Assembly (NCBI RefSeq): GCF_016086655.4
Contig: NC_052142.2
Span: 8,870,422 to 8,934,421 of the forward strand
Reading direction: 5' to 3'
Length of the DNA stretch: 64,000 nucleotides
From: Lepeophtheirus salmonis
Lineage: Eukaryota > Arthropoda > Copepoda > Siphonostomatoida > Caligidae
Shown here piece by piece: positions 25,600 to 39,700 of this stretch (position 1 is its first letter; the number at the start of each line of letters is the position of its first letter). A program made the translations under genes and the position numbers. The notes below the pieces were generated by a model, which worked only from the letters and a program-made list of their open reading frames with translations, made no database searches and was not told the origin of the DNA.

Positions 25600-26310
25600 T
25601 GTCCTCTTGGTTTATCATCTTTTCCGCAATTTCCTCACTTTATTGAGTAACGGGCACGTTCCGAGGGTCCTGAAAGCGCACCTTCCCTGAAGAAGCCACT
25701 TTGAGGGTGAAGTCAATAGCATGCAGATATTCTAATCCTGTTGGATCTACATCAAGGTGCAGGACTTTTCCTATCTGTGTTATATTAGATCAATAAAATG
25801 ATTGCTGTATTTCTAAATCCATCTCTCGAAGCCATGTTTTGCTCCCCTACCCTGAATACCTGTATCAATCATACATCATTAAAGACGGGATCTCCAAATA
25901 TATATATTTCTTTAAGAATCTAAACACCAGTCAAATAACTATCCTCCGTAAGCCACAGAGCTCAACTGGAAGGTGGACAATGATTTAGTTCAATGACCCT
26001 TCTCAAAAAAAAAATACTAAGAAACGTTTTGTCATTTGTTCTTCGCCGAATAGTTTTAAATATCAGGTCCTCCTCCTTAGTACATCCTAAAGAAAATTTA
26101 CCATATCTATTTTACATTTGCATTTTGATCAGTCACAAATAAAACTATAATAATAACAAAAGTTGTTCAGGTACTACCAACTACACCAATTTGTAGGATC
26201 CTTTTCTATTCAAGTGAATTACAATCGTGGAAAAGGGTACTACAAAGATTACTTATATTTTTAACAAGTAATATAGATTTGATATAAAAAAAAATTATTA
26301 TCTAGAATTA
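25600..26310. other. Unassigned sequence with a short coding-like stretch
   Basis: On the minus strand 25,780-25,640, after a possible acceptor (atataacacag), a frame reads IGKVLHLDVDPTGLEYLHAI then DFTLKVASSGKVRFQDPRNV before a TAA. It looks like protein but I do not recognise it. The rest is AT-rich. It lies downstream of the TLK 3' end and could be a retroelement relic. Confidence 0.25.
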
Positions 26311-26319
26311 TTGATATAA

Positions 26320-26830
26320 CAGCTTGTTCATTGGTTGTGGAGAAGGTTATATAATAAGAGGAAATATCTTCTTTCAAGGATGTATTTCTGTATGCAAGAG
26401 ACTACATTCGCAGTCAAGAGGAGGCCTAACATTATCGGGGAACATTCTACAAAAACTTATAACAAGACATTTGCTGATATTACGAGAAGACCCCTTTCCT
26501 CAGGGAATCTCTCGATTAATGTCTTATTATGTTTGGATCAAATATCTACGATGATTCAGTCGATGAGTTTTCCAGTGAATAGGAAACTGCTTTTAGAATT
26601 CTTTCGTTTGGAACTCCGAAGTTTGATTAGAATATATGGAACCCAAGAAAATTAAAAATATATCCTTCATGAGAAAATACTTTCAGTAGATGATCTCGAT
26701 CTCAATATGCTTTTTTACCTTGATCGGAAAACTGCAATCCAAATCCCTAGTGTATGATGGACCCAATTTCCGATCTCCAATTATAATACTTTCTTGCATA
26801 GACTGCAGGAAGTTATAAAATTAAAGACTG
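26320..26830 (+). pseudogene. Unidentified decayed coding stretch (about 165 codons)
   Basis: One frame stays open from about 26,320 to 26,830 apart from TAA at 26,653 and TGA near 26,756. Readable parts are WRRLYNKRKYLLSRMYF, NLSINVLLCLDQISTMI, HEKILSVDDLDLNMLFYLD and TFLHRLQEVIK. Retention of one frame across stops suggests a recent pseudogene of a real protein. It has leucine-rich amphipathic helices and no signal peptide or catalytic motif that I recognise. It lies convergent with the end of TLK. Confidence 0.35.
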
Positions 26831-27224
26831 CATAACATTATTGACTATACTGTATAATAGTAAAGAATTTAACGATTTATTATCGATTAACATCGTAGAA
26901 GTTCAGCCAAACATGTTGAAAGCTGTAATGTTATTTAGATTTATTGTCGGTGGGTAGGATAGTTGAGCTACTGCTTAAGGACGAATATGTATCACGATTG
27001 AGTCAGCTGCACTATACTTTAAAGCAAACAAACACACAAATCTCCAAACTACCTTAACTGCTTTATAATTAAAATATTATTTTTTCAATTTAATCAATAG
27101 TCAAATTTGTTAGGATGGAAGAAAAAATCATTATTGAACATTATTGAAGCCTTCCTTATGTAATTTTTTAGAAAATGTTAATTTAAAACTACTTCAAAAT
27201 GTAACAGAAGTAGCCGTTCCGATT

Positions 27225-27236
27225 TTTATTTTTATT
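27225..27236 (-). terminator. Candidate poly(A) signals of TLK
   Basis: Two adjacent AATAAA hexamers on the minus strand lie about 230 bases after the TLK stop codon. They would give a short 3' UTR (about 27,205-27,464). Confidence 0.4.
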
Positions 27237-27464
27237 GCATAATATTACTTAAATTCAATAAATACAATATTGACATTAGGAACTTTTATATATTTAAATA
27301 TAAAATTAAATAAATATATATGTGTATATCCCATTCAAATCTTTTAATACTCGTTAGATACAAACCAGTATACATATTTAAATGAACGGAAAACATAGAC
27401 CAAACAATTAAAGTCGACGTATATCGATAAATTGACTCATAATATATCGATATGTAATTCATAA

Positions 27465-27770
27465 TCAAGAATCCCCAGAATTCTGTCCAAAATGACCACT
27501 AAAAGATGAAGATTGCTGGGTAGATACCGTATTGTGCTGTTGTTGTTGTTGAGCTAATCGTTGTTGCTTCGTTTGTGGTGGGCAAAGATATTGCTCTACA
27601 GCCATGGTTTGAACATCGATTCTATCATCCTTTCGATAAGCTAAACACTTACGAATGAAGTTCTTCGCATCTTGGGATACAGCCGGTCTATTAGGAAATT
27701 GTACATCGGTGGCCTTCAGAATTATATTTTCTTCAAGAATAGTAGCTTGAGATTGATTGTGCCCAAACGG
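27465..27770 (-). CDS. Tlk: TLK last exon: kinase C-lobe and tail
   Basis: 306 bases after a 54-base intron, with the stop codon at 27,465-27,467. It reads [39 protein letters not shown] (the conserved arginine of subdomain XI), then a Q-rich tail (LAQQQQQHN) ending in [10 protein letters not shown]. The tail is shorter than in vertebrates. Confidence 0.95.
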   Translation of the reverse strand, partial: PFGHNQSQATILEENIILKATDVQFPNRPAVSQDAKNFIRKCLAYRKDDRIDVQTMAVEQYLCPPQTKQQRLAQQQQQHNTVSTQQSSSFSGHFGQNSGDS

Positions 27771-30700
27771 CTATAAGTAAGATATAAAGAGACTTACTTC
27801 AACAAAAAAGATTATAATACTGACCTTCTTCCCATATAGGCACTGATAAAAAATTACACCTATTGACCAAACATCTACTTTTGATGATATTTTGGGAGGT
27901 GTTTTACCGACAACAAAACATTCTGGTGGCAAATACCAATAAGTTCCTGCACCTTGTGATGTTAAATCCATACCGTGTTCGGGGGAATAATTATCTGAAT
28001 CCATAATTTTACTAAGACCAAAATCAGTTATCTTGATATCTCCACTTACACTACCACCGGTTAATAGGATATTTCCTAAAGTATTAAAAACAGTTAATTA
28101 TATCTAATAAAAAGAAATACATAATATGGATGAGGAAAATATATCAAAACGCCACCCCATAATATCCACTTCGGTAAAAATTATCAGTAGCAAAAGAAAA
28201 CAATATGTATCTTATAATTTAGAAAAATCAATATTTGATTAAAAATTAAGTTCATTATATAAGCTAATATTAACGTTTTAGTGTTTTATTTCACACAATG
28301 GCATTGATGTAACTCTACGTTATAAAATGCCGTTGTTTTCGAAAAGATTTTGTTATGAGGGGGGGGTTCTTAATTAGACAATGATATATCAGAAATTCAC
28401 TTATCAAATTAATACAATACTTATAGAGACAGTTTTGGGACGTTTTATATATTTTTTTTAAACAATGCATAAAATTATCAACATTGTGCTACCCAACGCA
28501 AGAACGATAAAAAAATATCCCTGGTATTACAGATATTAATAAAACAAAAATGATAATGACAATGCATAAATAAAATAAAAATATTCATTTTAAATTTAAA
28601 TAAAGCAACAATGGAACTTTTTGATACTGTGTGCCGAAAGTTTACTACACACTTTCGCCAGAAAAAGGTAACTGTGTAGATAATCAATTTTTGAAAAGTG
28701 CTTCTTGGAACAAATTAATTTGTTTTGAGACATTTTTCCAAAAGAAATATTCATCGAATGGACATAAAAACGAACAAGACATTTAAGGAAAAAAAAATAA
28801 TAGTAAAAATATTCGGTAAAAATTATGTACAAATTATAGTAATTGTGATTCAGATTTATGTTACTCCAATTTTAAAAATGAACTATTTCCCATGAATTGA
28901 AACCATTGAGTGTTTAAGGACTTTTTATAAGCTCAAATGAATCAGAATTAGTAGCAAGCCAAATTGCTGTCGGTGTAAGAAAAGTTGTTTAAGTTGTTCT
29001 TCATGTTAAATGTTTGAGTAGCTTATAATTAAAATACCATCTAAATTATCAAAACTTAAATTAAGTCTAAATAGAACACAATCTGTTAAGCCCTTAAAAC
29101 TCTATGCGGTACAGAAAGAAATGCATTTTAACTCATATTATTCCAAATAAGTTTTTTGTATCTAAAGATAAAAAAGATTTGAAGCATCTTGGTGTGTTAA
29201 ATGTAAAATTACAGGTTTTGTAAAGTTTGGACTTTTTGGGGACCTTAAGGGCCTGATTTCTTTACGTTAATTCCAACTGACACTGGTAACATAAGGGTGC
29301 GTATTCCCCTCCCCTTTCATACAAAATAATAAATAAAAATTCGTCCAAAAATGCAATTTTTTGAAATGATTTTTTTTTAGGTGAATGAAAAGCAATATTA
29401 GAAATTCAAAATACCTTTATTTCTACTGTGATATCTAAATTTATATATTGATAAATATATACATATTTACCTATATATAACTTTATTTGAATTATTTAAT
29501 GTGAAAATCCTTGAAACGTTACATTTTTGAAAATAATATTTACTTGTTTTGAAACGTTTTGCATATCGCCTCTGATTTTCTTTGACAAATGGTCCATTTT
29601 GTCATAGCAATTATCAAAATTTACCTTTTGTTTTGTTTTGGGTGATAAAGACATAATATTCCTCTTTAATGATTTAAATCTTTTACAGTAAACTTCCACT
29701 ATTACTCTCCTAAATCCTAGAAAATCAACCTTTCGTTTGTCCTTTTCGTCTAAAGGCTGCAAAGGGTATAGCTGATCAGCATTGTTGACCGATACATCTA
29801 CACAAAATCGGAAAAGAAAGCCACCCCCACTTTTTACTAGCTATACGTCTATGAAATGAGACTTTCGCCAGTTAGATATTATAAGCCGGTCCAAAAATCT
29901 AAATGCTTATTTCGACATGTGTCAACAATATTTAATTCATTGATTGTATAATTTCATTCAACAACGCAATTTTTCGCTTGTAAGTATATCTTATTATGTG
30001 CCTACAATCTACGATGTGCGGACATCATTGAATTTATTTTACCAATTGAAGAAAAACGTTCTCAAGCCCATTAAATGCTTGTGGAAGCTTACGGTGGGCA
30101 TGCTCTAAGCAAAATACAGTGCTTCAAGTGCAGCAAGACCAAACCGATCAGGAGGCAAGATCGCTTTGGAAAGAAGGTAATGCTGTGTTTGTGCTGGGAC
30201 CAGTGTGGTGTCATATGGTATGACCTTCTAAATACTAGTCAAACCGTTAATGGTGATCGCTACCAACAACGCTGATTTGAACCATGCTATACGACAAAAA
30301 AACCCAAAATATGAAGCCAGAGAACACAAGGTAATTTTTCTTGATGACAACACACCCCCGCATGTCCTTATAGCCATCCGCCAGCTTGTTGGATCGTATA
30401 ACTGGGAACCTTTTGCTCATGCAGCTTACTCACAAGACCTGCTTCTCCCGATTATTACTTGTTTGCATCGATAGGCCGCGCACTCAATAGTTTATGCTTC
30501 AATTCTGACCTTGAAACCAAAAAAATGGATCGATGGCTGGTTTACAGACAAAGACGAGCCATTTTTTCCCCCAATTAATTGCCTGAAAGATGGGAAAATG
30601 TGTGGCTAGCAAAGGGACATACTTTGAAAATTAAATTTCTAACCATTTTTTCACAATAAATGTTCAATTTTTTTAAAAAGTCTCATTTCATAGGCATATA

Positions 30701-33700
30701 CCTGATAGTTGGTAAATTAATCATATACTTGCTCAAATTTTGGTCTAATCTGTCAACTCCACCCATATATTCATTATAAACTGAAATTATGTTTGGCTGT
30801 TCTACGTTGAATCTACCACCTTTTTCTTTGATGTGCCATTTTTACTGATTCCTTTCCATATAATGTTGAAGCAACAGTAACAACCTTATTATATCTCCAT
30901 CGAACAAGAGTGACGTTATACTTTCTTCTGTTTACTATTAAAGAGCTCCCGTAACTTTTTTTTTTCTTTTTCATATCATCGACTGTGATCAAGGGTATAT
31001 TGCCAATTCTATTGGGGCAAGTTGTTCCAATTTTAATCCTACATATGGGTAAAATGGTATGGCGTAACCAAGTGGTGTCGTTGCAACCCATAACTTATTT
31101 CCAAATTTGACTGGTTTGTTTTGGATGTACTGTTTACAGCTATGACACCCATAACAAAGTACCATTAATTCATCGATACTTTCATTCACTTCTGGAATAA
31201 AATTCTTGATGCAGTTTTCGTTGACCATTTTTAGTTAGGGATTTACTTTTGCAAATTTATCGGCACGGTCCAGTTTGTCATTGTTTGCTAGATAAATACA
31301 TTACTTACCCTCCTATGTTCGATATCGAGATCACATTCGTCAAGCACATCTAAATATTCAAGAACCTCAGACAAATTTAGTTCTTTTTTTTCTAAGAGAC
31401 ATACTCACTACAGTGGACAACTATTGAAATGGCATTTTCTTACATGATAATTTCTTCATCTGGTTAATATTTAAATAAATCCCACATATCATGGTATCAG
31501 ATCATGGGGTTTTACACTACTTGGTAACTATTTCTCTCCACTTTTGAAAAATTTATTTGAAATCATTGACGATGATGTATAAGTGAGTGCAATACAGAGC
31601 CTTCTTGCCAAATTGTTATATCCCCCGAAAGCATATCAGATAAAAAATAATACATATTAACCTCAAGTAACACACACTAACTCACCTAAGCGGGGGGGAA
31701 AATCATAATTTTAGATATTCATTAGCAAAAAATATTGATTTTTCCATCTTTCCACAATAGTGGACATCATACATTAAGAACTTTGTATGACTGATTCATA
31801 AATAAGCTATTTTCTTTCTTTCTTTACAATGATGCATTTGGTTTGTTTTGAATACATAATTAATGCTCTGATGTGGCAGAAGATGTAGTTATGAAGCCCT
31901 GTGAGGACATTAAAATTAAAACCATCACGTTTCCTTGTATAAATTTTTCCAGTAGATTACCCTAAGAGACATTGAAGCAAAAAATAGTTTATGGTACAGA
32001 CAGAATAAGGATAAAAAAGTCTTGCCCAGATGAGCTCAAACTAAAGCCTGAAAAATACCTTTATAAATTAGGAAGAAGCACTAGATCAATTGTCAACAAT
32101 GATACTCCTAATAGTACGCTGGCTAAATAACAAGATGATTCAAATAGATATTTCGTGCGTCGGTCTTTCTTTAATCGATATAGGTCAAACATGGAGCAAA
32201 AAATAAAGAAAATTAATAGCAATTGAGATACTATTTTCTATCAAATAATATAATCAATGATGTGTTTTAATGTAACCCCGAATGTACAAAAATCAGCATG
32301 GTATATTGATCTTTTATTATAATTTTGTTGATATTTCTGTTTCAATTCCTGATATCTTTATAGGAAGAATGGGAGAAAAAAGATCCGTGACATCTAGAGG
32401 GTTCTGTGGTTTGTATTCAACAAAATGAAGGGGTTCACAAGACTGTGGACAAAAGGACCCAGAAGCACGCCATAACCCGTTAAACATAGAACCGCATTCA
32501 AATCAGTCAATAAGGTACGTTTCAGACCTGGAGACCCCTGACCCATTTGAACAATCATGAAAATGTAAATGCATGCCAAGATGAAAGTTTGCATAAAGAG
32601 AACTAAAAATGCATGTTGCCTTATGTCCAGATATTTTAAAACTTTCAAAATAAATAATTTATTCATCTACTTCCCTATAGTGGAAAGCTAAGAATATCGA
32701 ATTTTAAAAATAAGTCATAAGTTTCTTAATAATATCCAAAAATTTCAAAAAAAGAAGAATATTTACATGATTGGGGATCTAGGACCACAGAAGATAAACT
32801 TTAAAATGAAGAAAAAGCTTGAAGTAATTAAATGAAGTTTAAAAGAACATTTCGCTCGATAAATGGCTTTAAAAGAGGACAAGAAACTTAAAGCTCCCTT
32901 ACAAAGCCAAGAAGAAAAAAAAAACAGTGAGATTATAACTAAAAAAAAGTCACAGAAGACCATTATAAAAACCGTTAAAAATAAAAATATACGAGCCTAG
33001 ACTCCATTACTTAATTATTAAAGCTTCTAAAATATCATTAAAACGGTGAATTGAGGCTGTAGATCATCATTAAAACAGTGAATTGAGGCTGTAGATCAAA
33101 ATAAAAGAGGATTCATTGAAAATTCATTAATAATTTATACTCGGTTATATAACAAGTTGTACATATATGTAAAAAATATATATTTTGTTATATATGTATG
33201 TACATATAATAAGTTGTACACATATGTTGTGTACAAGTTGTAACTTGTGTATACAAATTGAATAAGTTACAGACAAAAAAATGAGAATCAATGATTTTAA
33301 ATGATAAATTTAGAAAACTTGTGAAGAGAAAAATGTGAAAGTCGAATATTCTTTGGACAGTTGATATACTAATCGTCATTTCGTATTCCATGGCTTAAAT
33401 AATAATAATGAATGAGGGGTTTAGCCAGTGGGTGTTTGAAGATCTGATTTTTTTTACAAAGTGTAATTTAATGAAGCATAATGAGACGTAAAAATTGCAT
33501 CTGTTTATACAAATTACAAAATATTAAACAACCCTGTTGGTAAGTGTGAGTAGATATTTGTATTTTCTTACAGCATCATACCCGCTAAATAGGTAATTAG
33601 TCATTAGATAATCCACTCCGAGGACGAAGCAAGTAGATATTCCTTTAATCACATTTACAGGAGTCCTCGCAGTGGATTCTCTACCTTTCCAATCAAATCT

Positions 33701-36700
33701 TAGTAGAAAGAGCCAGTTGAGTGGGACCAGCAATTCAATCCTTCATAGTACAAGAGCGGTTGCATTTTCATATGAAGACTCCTCTCCATTGATGAAAACT
33801 GATCTTGGATTCAAGATTCCACTCTCAAGATGGATTTACTAAAATAAACTTTTTGATTTATACCGCTTCTTCTTTCTTCCTCTCTCTTGTCTACCCTTTC
33901 CTTTCCTTTATTTCTTTTATCATGTATATGACCCTATAATAATTGAACAAATTGATCTGATAACGTCAATTCAAAATGGTGCAATACCCTTGAAATATTG
34001 TTATCATCCTACACAAAGCTTGACTCATACAACTTTGTATGATTTTTTTAACTATTACTTTTTCTCTTTATAGAATGTGAACATTTAGTACATATTTGAG
34101 GATATCCAGATAGTCACTTTAAATTTATTTATGTATATTGAAATCCGTTTCAACTTATTGATTTAACTTATATCTTTATAATTAAAAAAGAATTGCTTGT
34201 TTCAAATTATCACTTGCTTGAATACTATAATATTAGTATAGATTAGGGAGAATGGTATCGACTTTATTATTGATTTCCACACTATGAACACAATTTCATA
34301 ATTTAGGAAGATGAAGTGCATCAGAAAAATGATGATGAAGATTCCAACGCTTCTTTAAATATTTGATTAAAAATGGATAGGAGCATTTTTGAACCAAGGA
34401 TTGAAAATGACAATGAGAAATTAAATGAAAACAATCTGTAAATAATTATCAATATAATTTTCCTATGTCAAAATACAACTTAGTGCTCGTTCATTTGATA
34501 TATTCCTGAAAATCGTTCACTCTCCATGTAAATTATGTTTTTTAGTACTCCTTCAATCTGTAGATGAGAATCTTGTTTCTTCCCCATTTATTTATGTCGT
34601 TGTTGATATTTTGTCGGTCCACTCTTTCCCAGAGTTCTTTAATATGAACTACGCCCAATGTGGTTGCACCATCTTACAGTTATAATTTTTTATTAGGATG
34701 CTCACATTTCAAAAACTTTTCATATCCTCCAAGCCCAACACGCTTTTTTTTTTTGTTTTTTTTTTAAAGGCGAGATATTGATTTTATTTTGTTCGGATAA
34801 AAGTTTTATCTAAATCAGTAGACATTAGCTTTAGATATTTAAAGTATAAATGTGGTCAATGTCAGCCATAATTGTTTATAACTGAATAGACAAAAATTGT
34901 TTAAAGTATTTGTAGCATAACTCAATAGCTATAAAATAATGTATTATATGTATAAATCAGATGACTGATTCACGAACTACAATAAAAAAAGCAAGGTGTT
35001 TCAAGTCGATTTATTCCAAATTCGTTATGAAAAAGAGCTCAGGCCTAAATTGAGATACAGATCTGAAATTTCACTTTTGAGTTACCCAATATTATGCCTC
35101 CAGCTTCTTGGACATTAACCCCTTGGACATCTAGAGAAAAGTTAAGGGCTTTGCCCCGGAAACTTTGCCTGGTACCGTATCCTATTGGAGTTAATTCAGC
35201 AATAGTCGTTTATATGGTTATTTTCGATATTTTTGTGCCAAAATCGGAACAAAATGGTTACTAATACTCTCATATTTGGACGTTAACCCTCTTTATTGAT
35301 CTTGATGATGTCAAACTTTGTCAGAATTTAACTGTTAGATCTTGTATCTTGTTAGATCAGGGTGACCTTTAAGTTTTAAGATTTACGGGTCACCCTGCAT
35401 ATGTAAAGTGACGTAAATAAAAACTTTCCCTCTGAAAGTAATAATAAATTCAATGGGAATACTGCATAGCACGTTATTTCTTTCTTTTCATCTTTTTTAA
35501 ATTACACCGTTCTGTTATAGTATTAATCGTTATTCCCGGCCATCTTTAAAGTATTAAAATGCCGTTTGTATTTAGAATTTAATCAATGTAAGCCATAACG
35601 TCTGGGACTACAACAAAGTTACAAAGATTGTTGTCTATGTCATCAAAAAATGCATTTGATACATATGGCTTAGTTTGTAAAACAATGAATTTCCAAAAAC
35701 TACCACAACATTAAAAGAAAGATTCCCCTTGCTTACATGTGTAACAATTGTTTAACACTAGAGTAATTTAATATTAGGTTATCTGAGATAATATTAGAAA
35801 ATGTGGGATACATGAAATTACGAGACATTGCACCTGGAATAAATAATAGTGATACTAGTTTTCCGATTCGAAGAGGTATTCAGTATACCAAGAGATGTTA
35901 ACTCCCTAAAGAAGACAAATATGTACTGTAAACATTTCTAAGATGTTTTCTAAATAAAATGGAACCATCATTAAAATTTAAAAATAAAAAAACAAGTTTC
36001 AATTTACGGAAATTATGTTTGATTGTAACGTTTTTCGTTTTAATATACTGTTATTAATATTTTATGATATAATCTTTTCTTAAATTTTCTATTTCACTTG
36101 TCTTTTCTTAAATTTTCTATTTCACTTGTCTTTTCTTAAATTTTCTATTTCACTTGTCTTTTTTTTATATTCTTTACCCATAATTGGTCAATTTATGTTA
36201 TCTATAATCACTTCATTAATATATTTTTTTAACCAATTTTGTTGAGCTAGACAATTTAGTAAATGTTGTGAAAAAAATCAATCAATTTTTATAATCAAAT
36301 TTCACAGTTTTATACCATTTTTATATTTTAATATTATATTTTGAACATCTGTATATACATATATAAAATAGAGTTTGTGTGTGTGTTCTTTATGTGTGCC
36401 CAAACCGTTGGACCTAGAGGGCTGAAAATTCCCGATGTGGTGTGAGAGTCTTATACTATATCCACAACACAAAAATTGTTTTTTGGGAGCTCAAGGAGAC
36501 TAGAAAGGGGATTTAGTTATAAATCAAAACTTAACTGGATTCTTAAAGAATAACTATACAAATAAGGACATTCTCTAAATTTATTCAAAATTAAAGAAGA
36601 TATGGGCAAAATAAGAAATCCGTGAAAATATAAGTTTTTTTTAAGGTGCACAAAGTGCAATCTCGGATTCGTAGATAAAATAAAAGTTTGTAGAAATTTG

Positions 36701-39700
36701 TCTGGAAATTCGTTTGCATATAACTATGACACATTAAAAATTGATATTTAATTGAAATATTTGTCCTTTTCTGAATAACTTTTCATTTTTTTTTTAATCA
36801 AACGCCAATATTCAATTTTTAAGAAATGTCAAAAAACGATTCATTTGCACAATTTTTTTAAAGATTCAATCATAGAATTGTCAATTTCCAGAAAATTTTA
36901 TCAGCATTATTGCCTACAAATTTTTTGTTCCTTGAAGTAGTACGCAACAAATATTCATAGAGTTGTGTTTTTCCTACGATGCAATAAATATTTTTCCTGC
37001 TTTATTTTTTTTTTACAAAATTAGTGCAAAAGAGTTTTGAGCAACTTTCTTCCAGATTTCCGATTTGAAATTTTTTTGCCAAAAATAAAAGATGGACTTG
37101 ATATATATATTTTGGTATGTTATTTGAAGGTCATAACATAATTTTATTTTTAATTCATAATTATATGAACCTTCTCACATTGAGTTCAAGAGAAAAATTT
37201 CTCCTGAACACGTTGTCTATTGTGCTACATCGTTTCTATGTATAGATATCATTGGAATGTTATCAGAACTGGAGTTTTATTTTCTGGACAGTATAATTAA
37301 TAGATGCCCTTAATTATTAGTACAACTCAAATCAGCGTTGTAGGATAGCGTAGAGAATGATATGGAAGAAGTTGTGTATTATATTAAATAATTATTAAGG
37401 GCTTGAACTATTTTTGAAATATGAGTAAGAGCCAGTAGTGAAGTTAAGTAAAGTCCAAATTTTTTTTCTTTTCTGTCATCATGCCTCAGATTACAAATGC
37501 TTCCAGGTCTCAGAGGAGTCCATGAAAAAATTATTAGGATCAGGACTTGAGTCGAAGTCCGGACCTAAGAAATGCATGGTTATCATTATTGATTATTATA
37601 TGTTGCAAAATTGGGAAAAAACCCACTCTGGAAGATCAAGGAAGAATTCAAATCCATATATATATATATTTGTAATGACTCTGAAGGATTTCATCCTTAT
37701 TATTCACAACAATGGTATCATTAATGATGAAAATCCCCTGTAGAATGGGCAAGATAAAAAAGAAAAGAAATTAAAGACCAACATGGTATTCCTGACCATT
37801 GGAAGGAAGTATTGGAGGAGAGAAGATATAATATTCATGACATTTTATTACATGAGCTTCAATTCCCAGTGACAAAGGATGAAGGAGACAAGGAAAGAAA
37901 TAAGATCACTTGCTAGAATTACTCTGATGTCGATCCAAAATTATATTATGAGTCAAACAAGGACTTACAATTATAACTCCCGAAGAAATCCTCAAGGTTA
38001 CGGTCTGCCTATTATGACCACACACGAATATTCAATCAGGTTTTGAATATAATTGAATCTATTTAGGAAAGGATGGTACTACTCAAGAATTAAATAATAA
38101 AGACCACTGCTAAGTAAATCTGGTGCAGCTTTTACTTACAGTTGTAAGAAATAAAAGGAGTATGATAATACTCGAAATCACTGGGGTAGATGATATGCCA
38201 GAGTTGACAAGTGAATACGATCCACACTTTTTATCGTTAAAAGACATGTGGTTAAATTTGGTGAAATTTTAAGCTTATATAGTCAGTGAATTATCGGATT
38301 ATAATGTGTGACCCTCGAATAGTAGTTTATAATCCTAACTTGAAAAACATTTTGTTAGCCAATAAAATCAACTTTCCAAAAAATTTAGATATATTAATTG
38401 GTGGAGAAAAAATTCCATTGTTTCTCCTCGATAATCCATTAAGATATGGTAGAAGTTTAGTATGGATTATTACTACTGACATTAAAGGAAGAATTTATTA
38501 GAGATTTGTATTTTCTCTAATGACAAATAATGAAGGAGAACCAAATTTAACAAAATTCTGGCAGATGGAAGACTGCATATTAAGTTCAAATCGGTATTTT
38601 CAGTAGAAGAGAAACAAACTGAAAATTATTTAATAGTAGGTTACGAAGACTTCAAGATGCTACCATTGAAGTGCTTCTACACCTTTAAGAAAAAAATATA
38701 GAGTTTAATCATTACAAGGAGGAAGGCTGTGAGAAGAATTAATTCACTAGAAAATACCCGTAATTTGCAAAACAATATTTAAAAAAAAAGTACATATATA
38801 AACACAGCTATTATTTATAGAAAGTGTGCTTCAAAGCAAATTGAAGAGTAGTCTTTGTTGTTATTTACCTCATCATGGATTAAGAAAAGAAGCACCGTTG
38901 ACGAGAAAATTAAGAGTTATTTTCGATGGATCAACAAAATCAAAACATGAGGTTTCGTTGAACAATTGTCTCTACGTAGGTCCCAAGAAGCAGCATGATT
39001 TGAAAGATTAATTATTTATATGGTCGTTTTGTAATGCTGCTATGGTGTCAGATGTGAAAAAGATATTAAGCCAAGTTGCCATAACTAATGATGATAAAAA
39101 TTAATTACTTTTCTTTGTGAGAGAAAGAATGGAAAATCCGATTTGTGAAAAATGTTACGTTAGACATCTATTTGGTACATCGAGTGCTTCTTATTCGTCG
39201 ATATAAGCTGTACAATAGAACGCTGAACAGGTGTAAAGAATTTGTGTGCTTCCTGTAAAAATGAAATAGGTGTAATACAATAAAGTTTACCCCAACTTTA
39301 GATGGAAATAGATAAAGATCTAACATTTATAACAACAACTGTTTAGCTGGCTGAAAGTTCTTCACTTGTTTACTTACAATCCATAGAAACGGAGAATGTC
39401 AAAAAACTATCAACCTTGTCCTTTGTTAATCTAGGTTTGAACTAGGACTAAAGCATTTGTGATCGTATTAAAAAATATCCATAGTATATATATTAAGACA
39501 AACGGGAATTTTAACTAAATTTTGGTAATTCTATTACCTGGAAGGCCTTCTCTAAGTGCCCCATTCTAATGTACAATATACCATTTGAGGCTTAAAGACT
39601 GAACTAATGATATTGCGAGAATTATAAGTTAAAATATGAGTACATCTTCAGATGAAAATACTGCGGGACTTACCTATCTGCAAGCTCTGAAGTGGACCTT

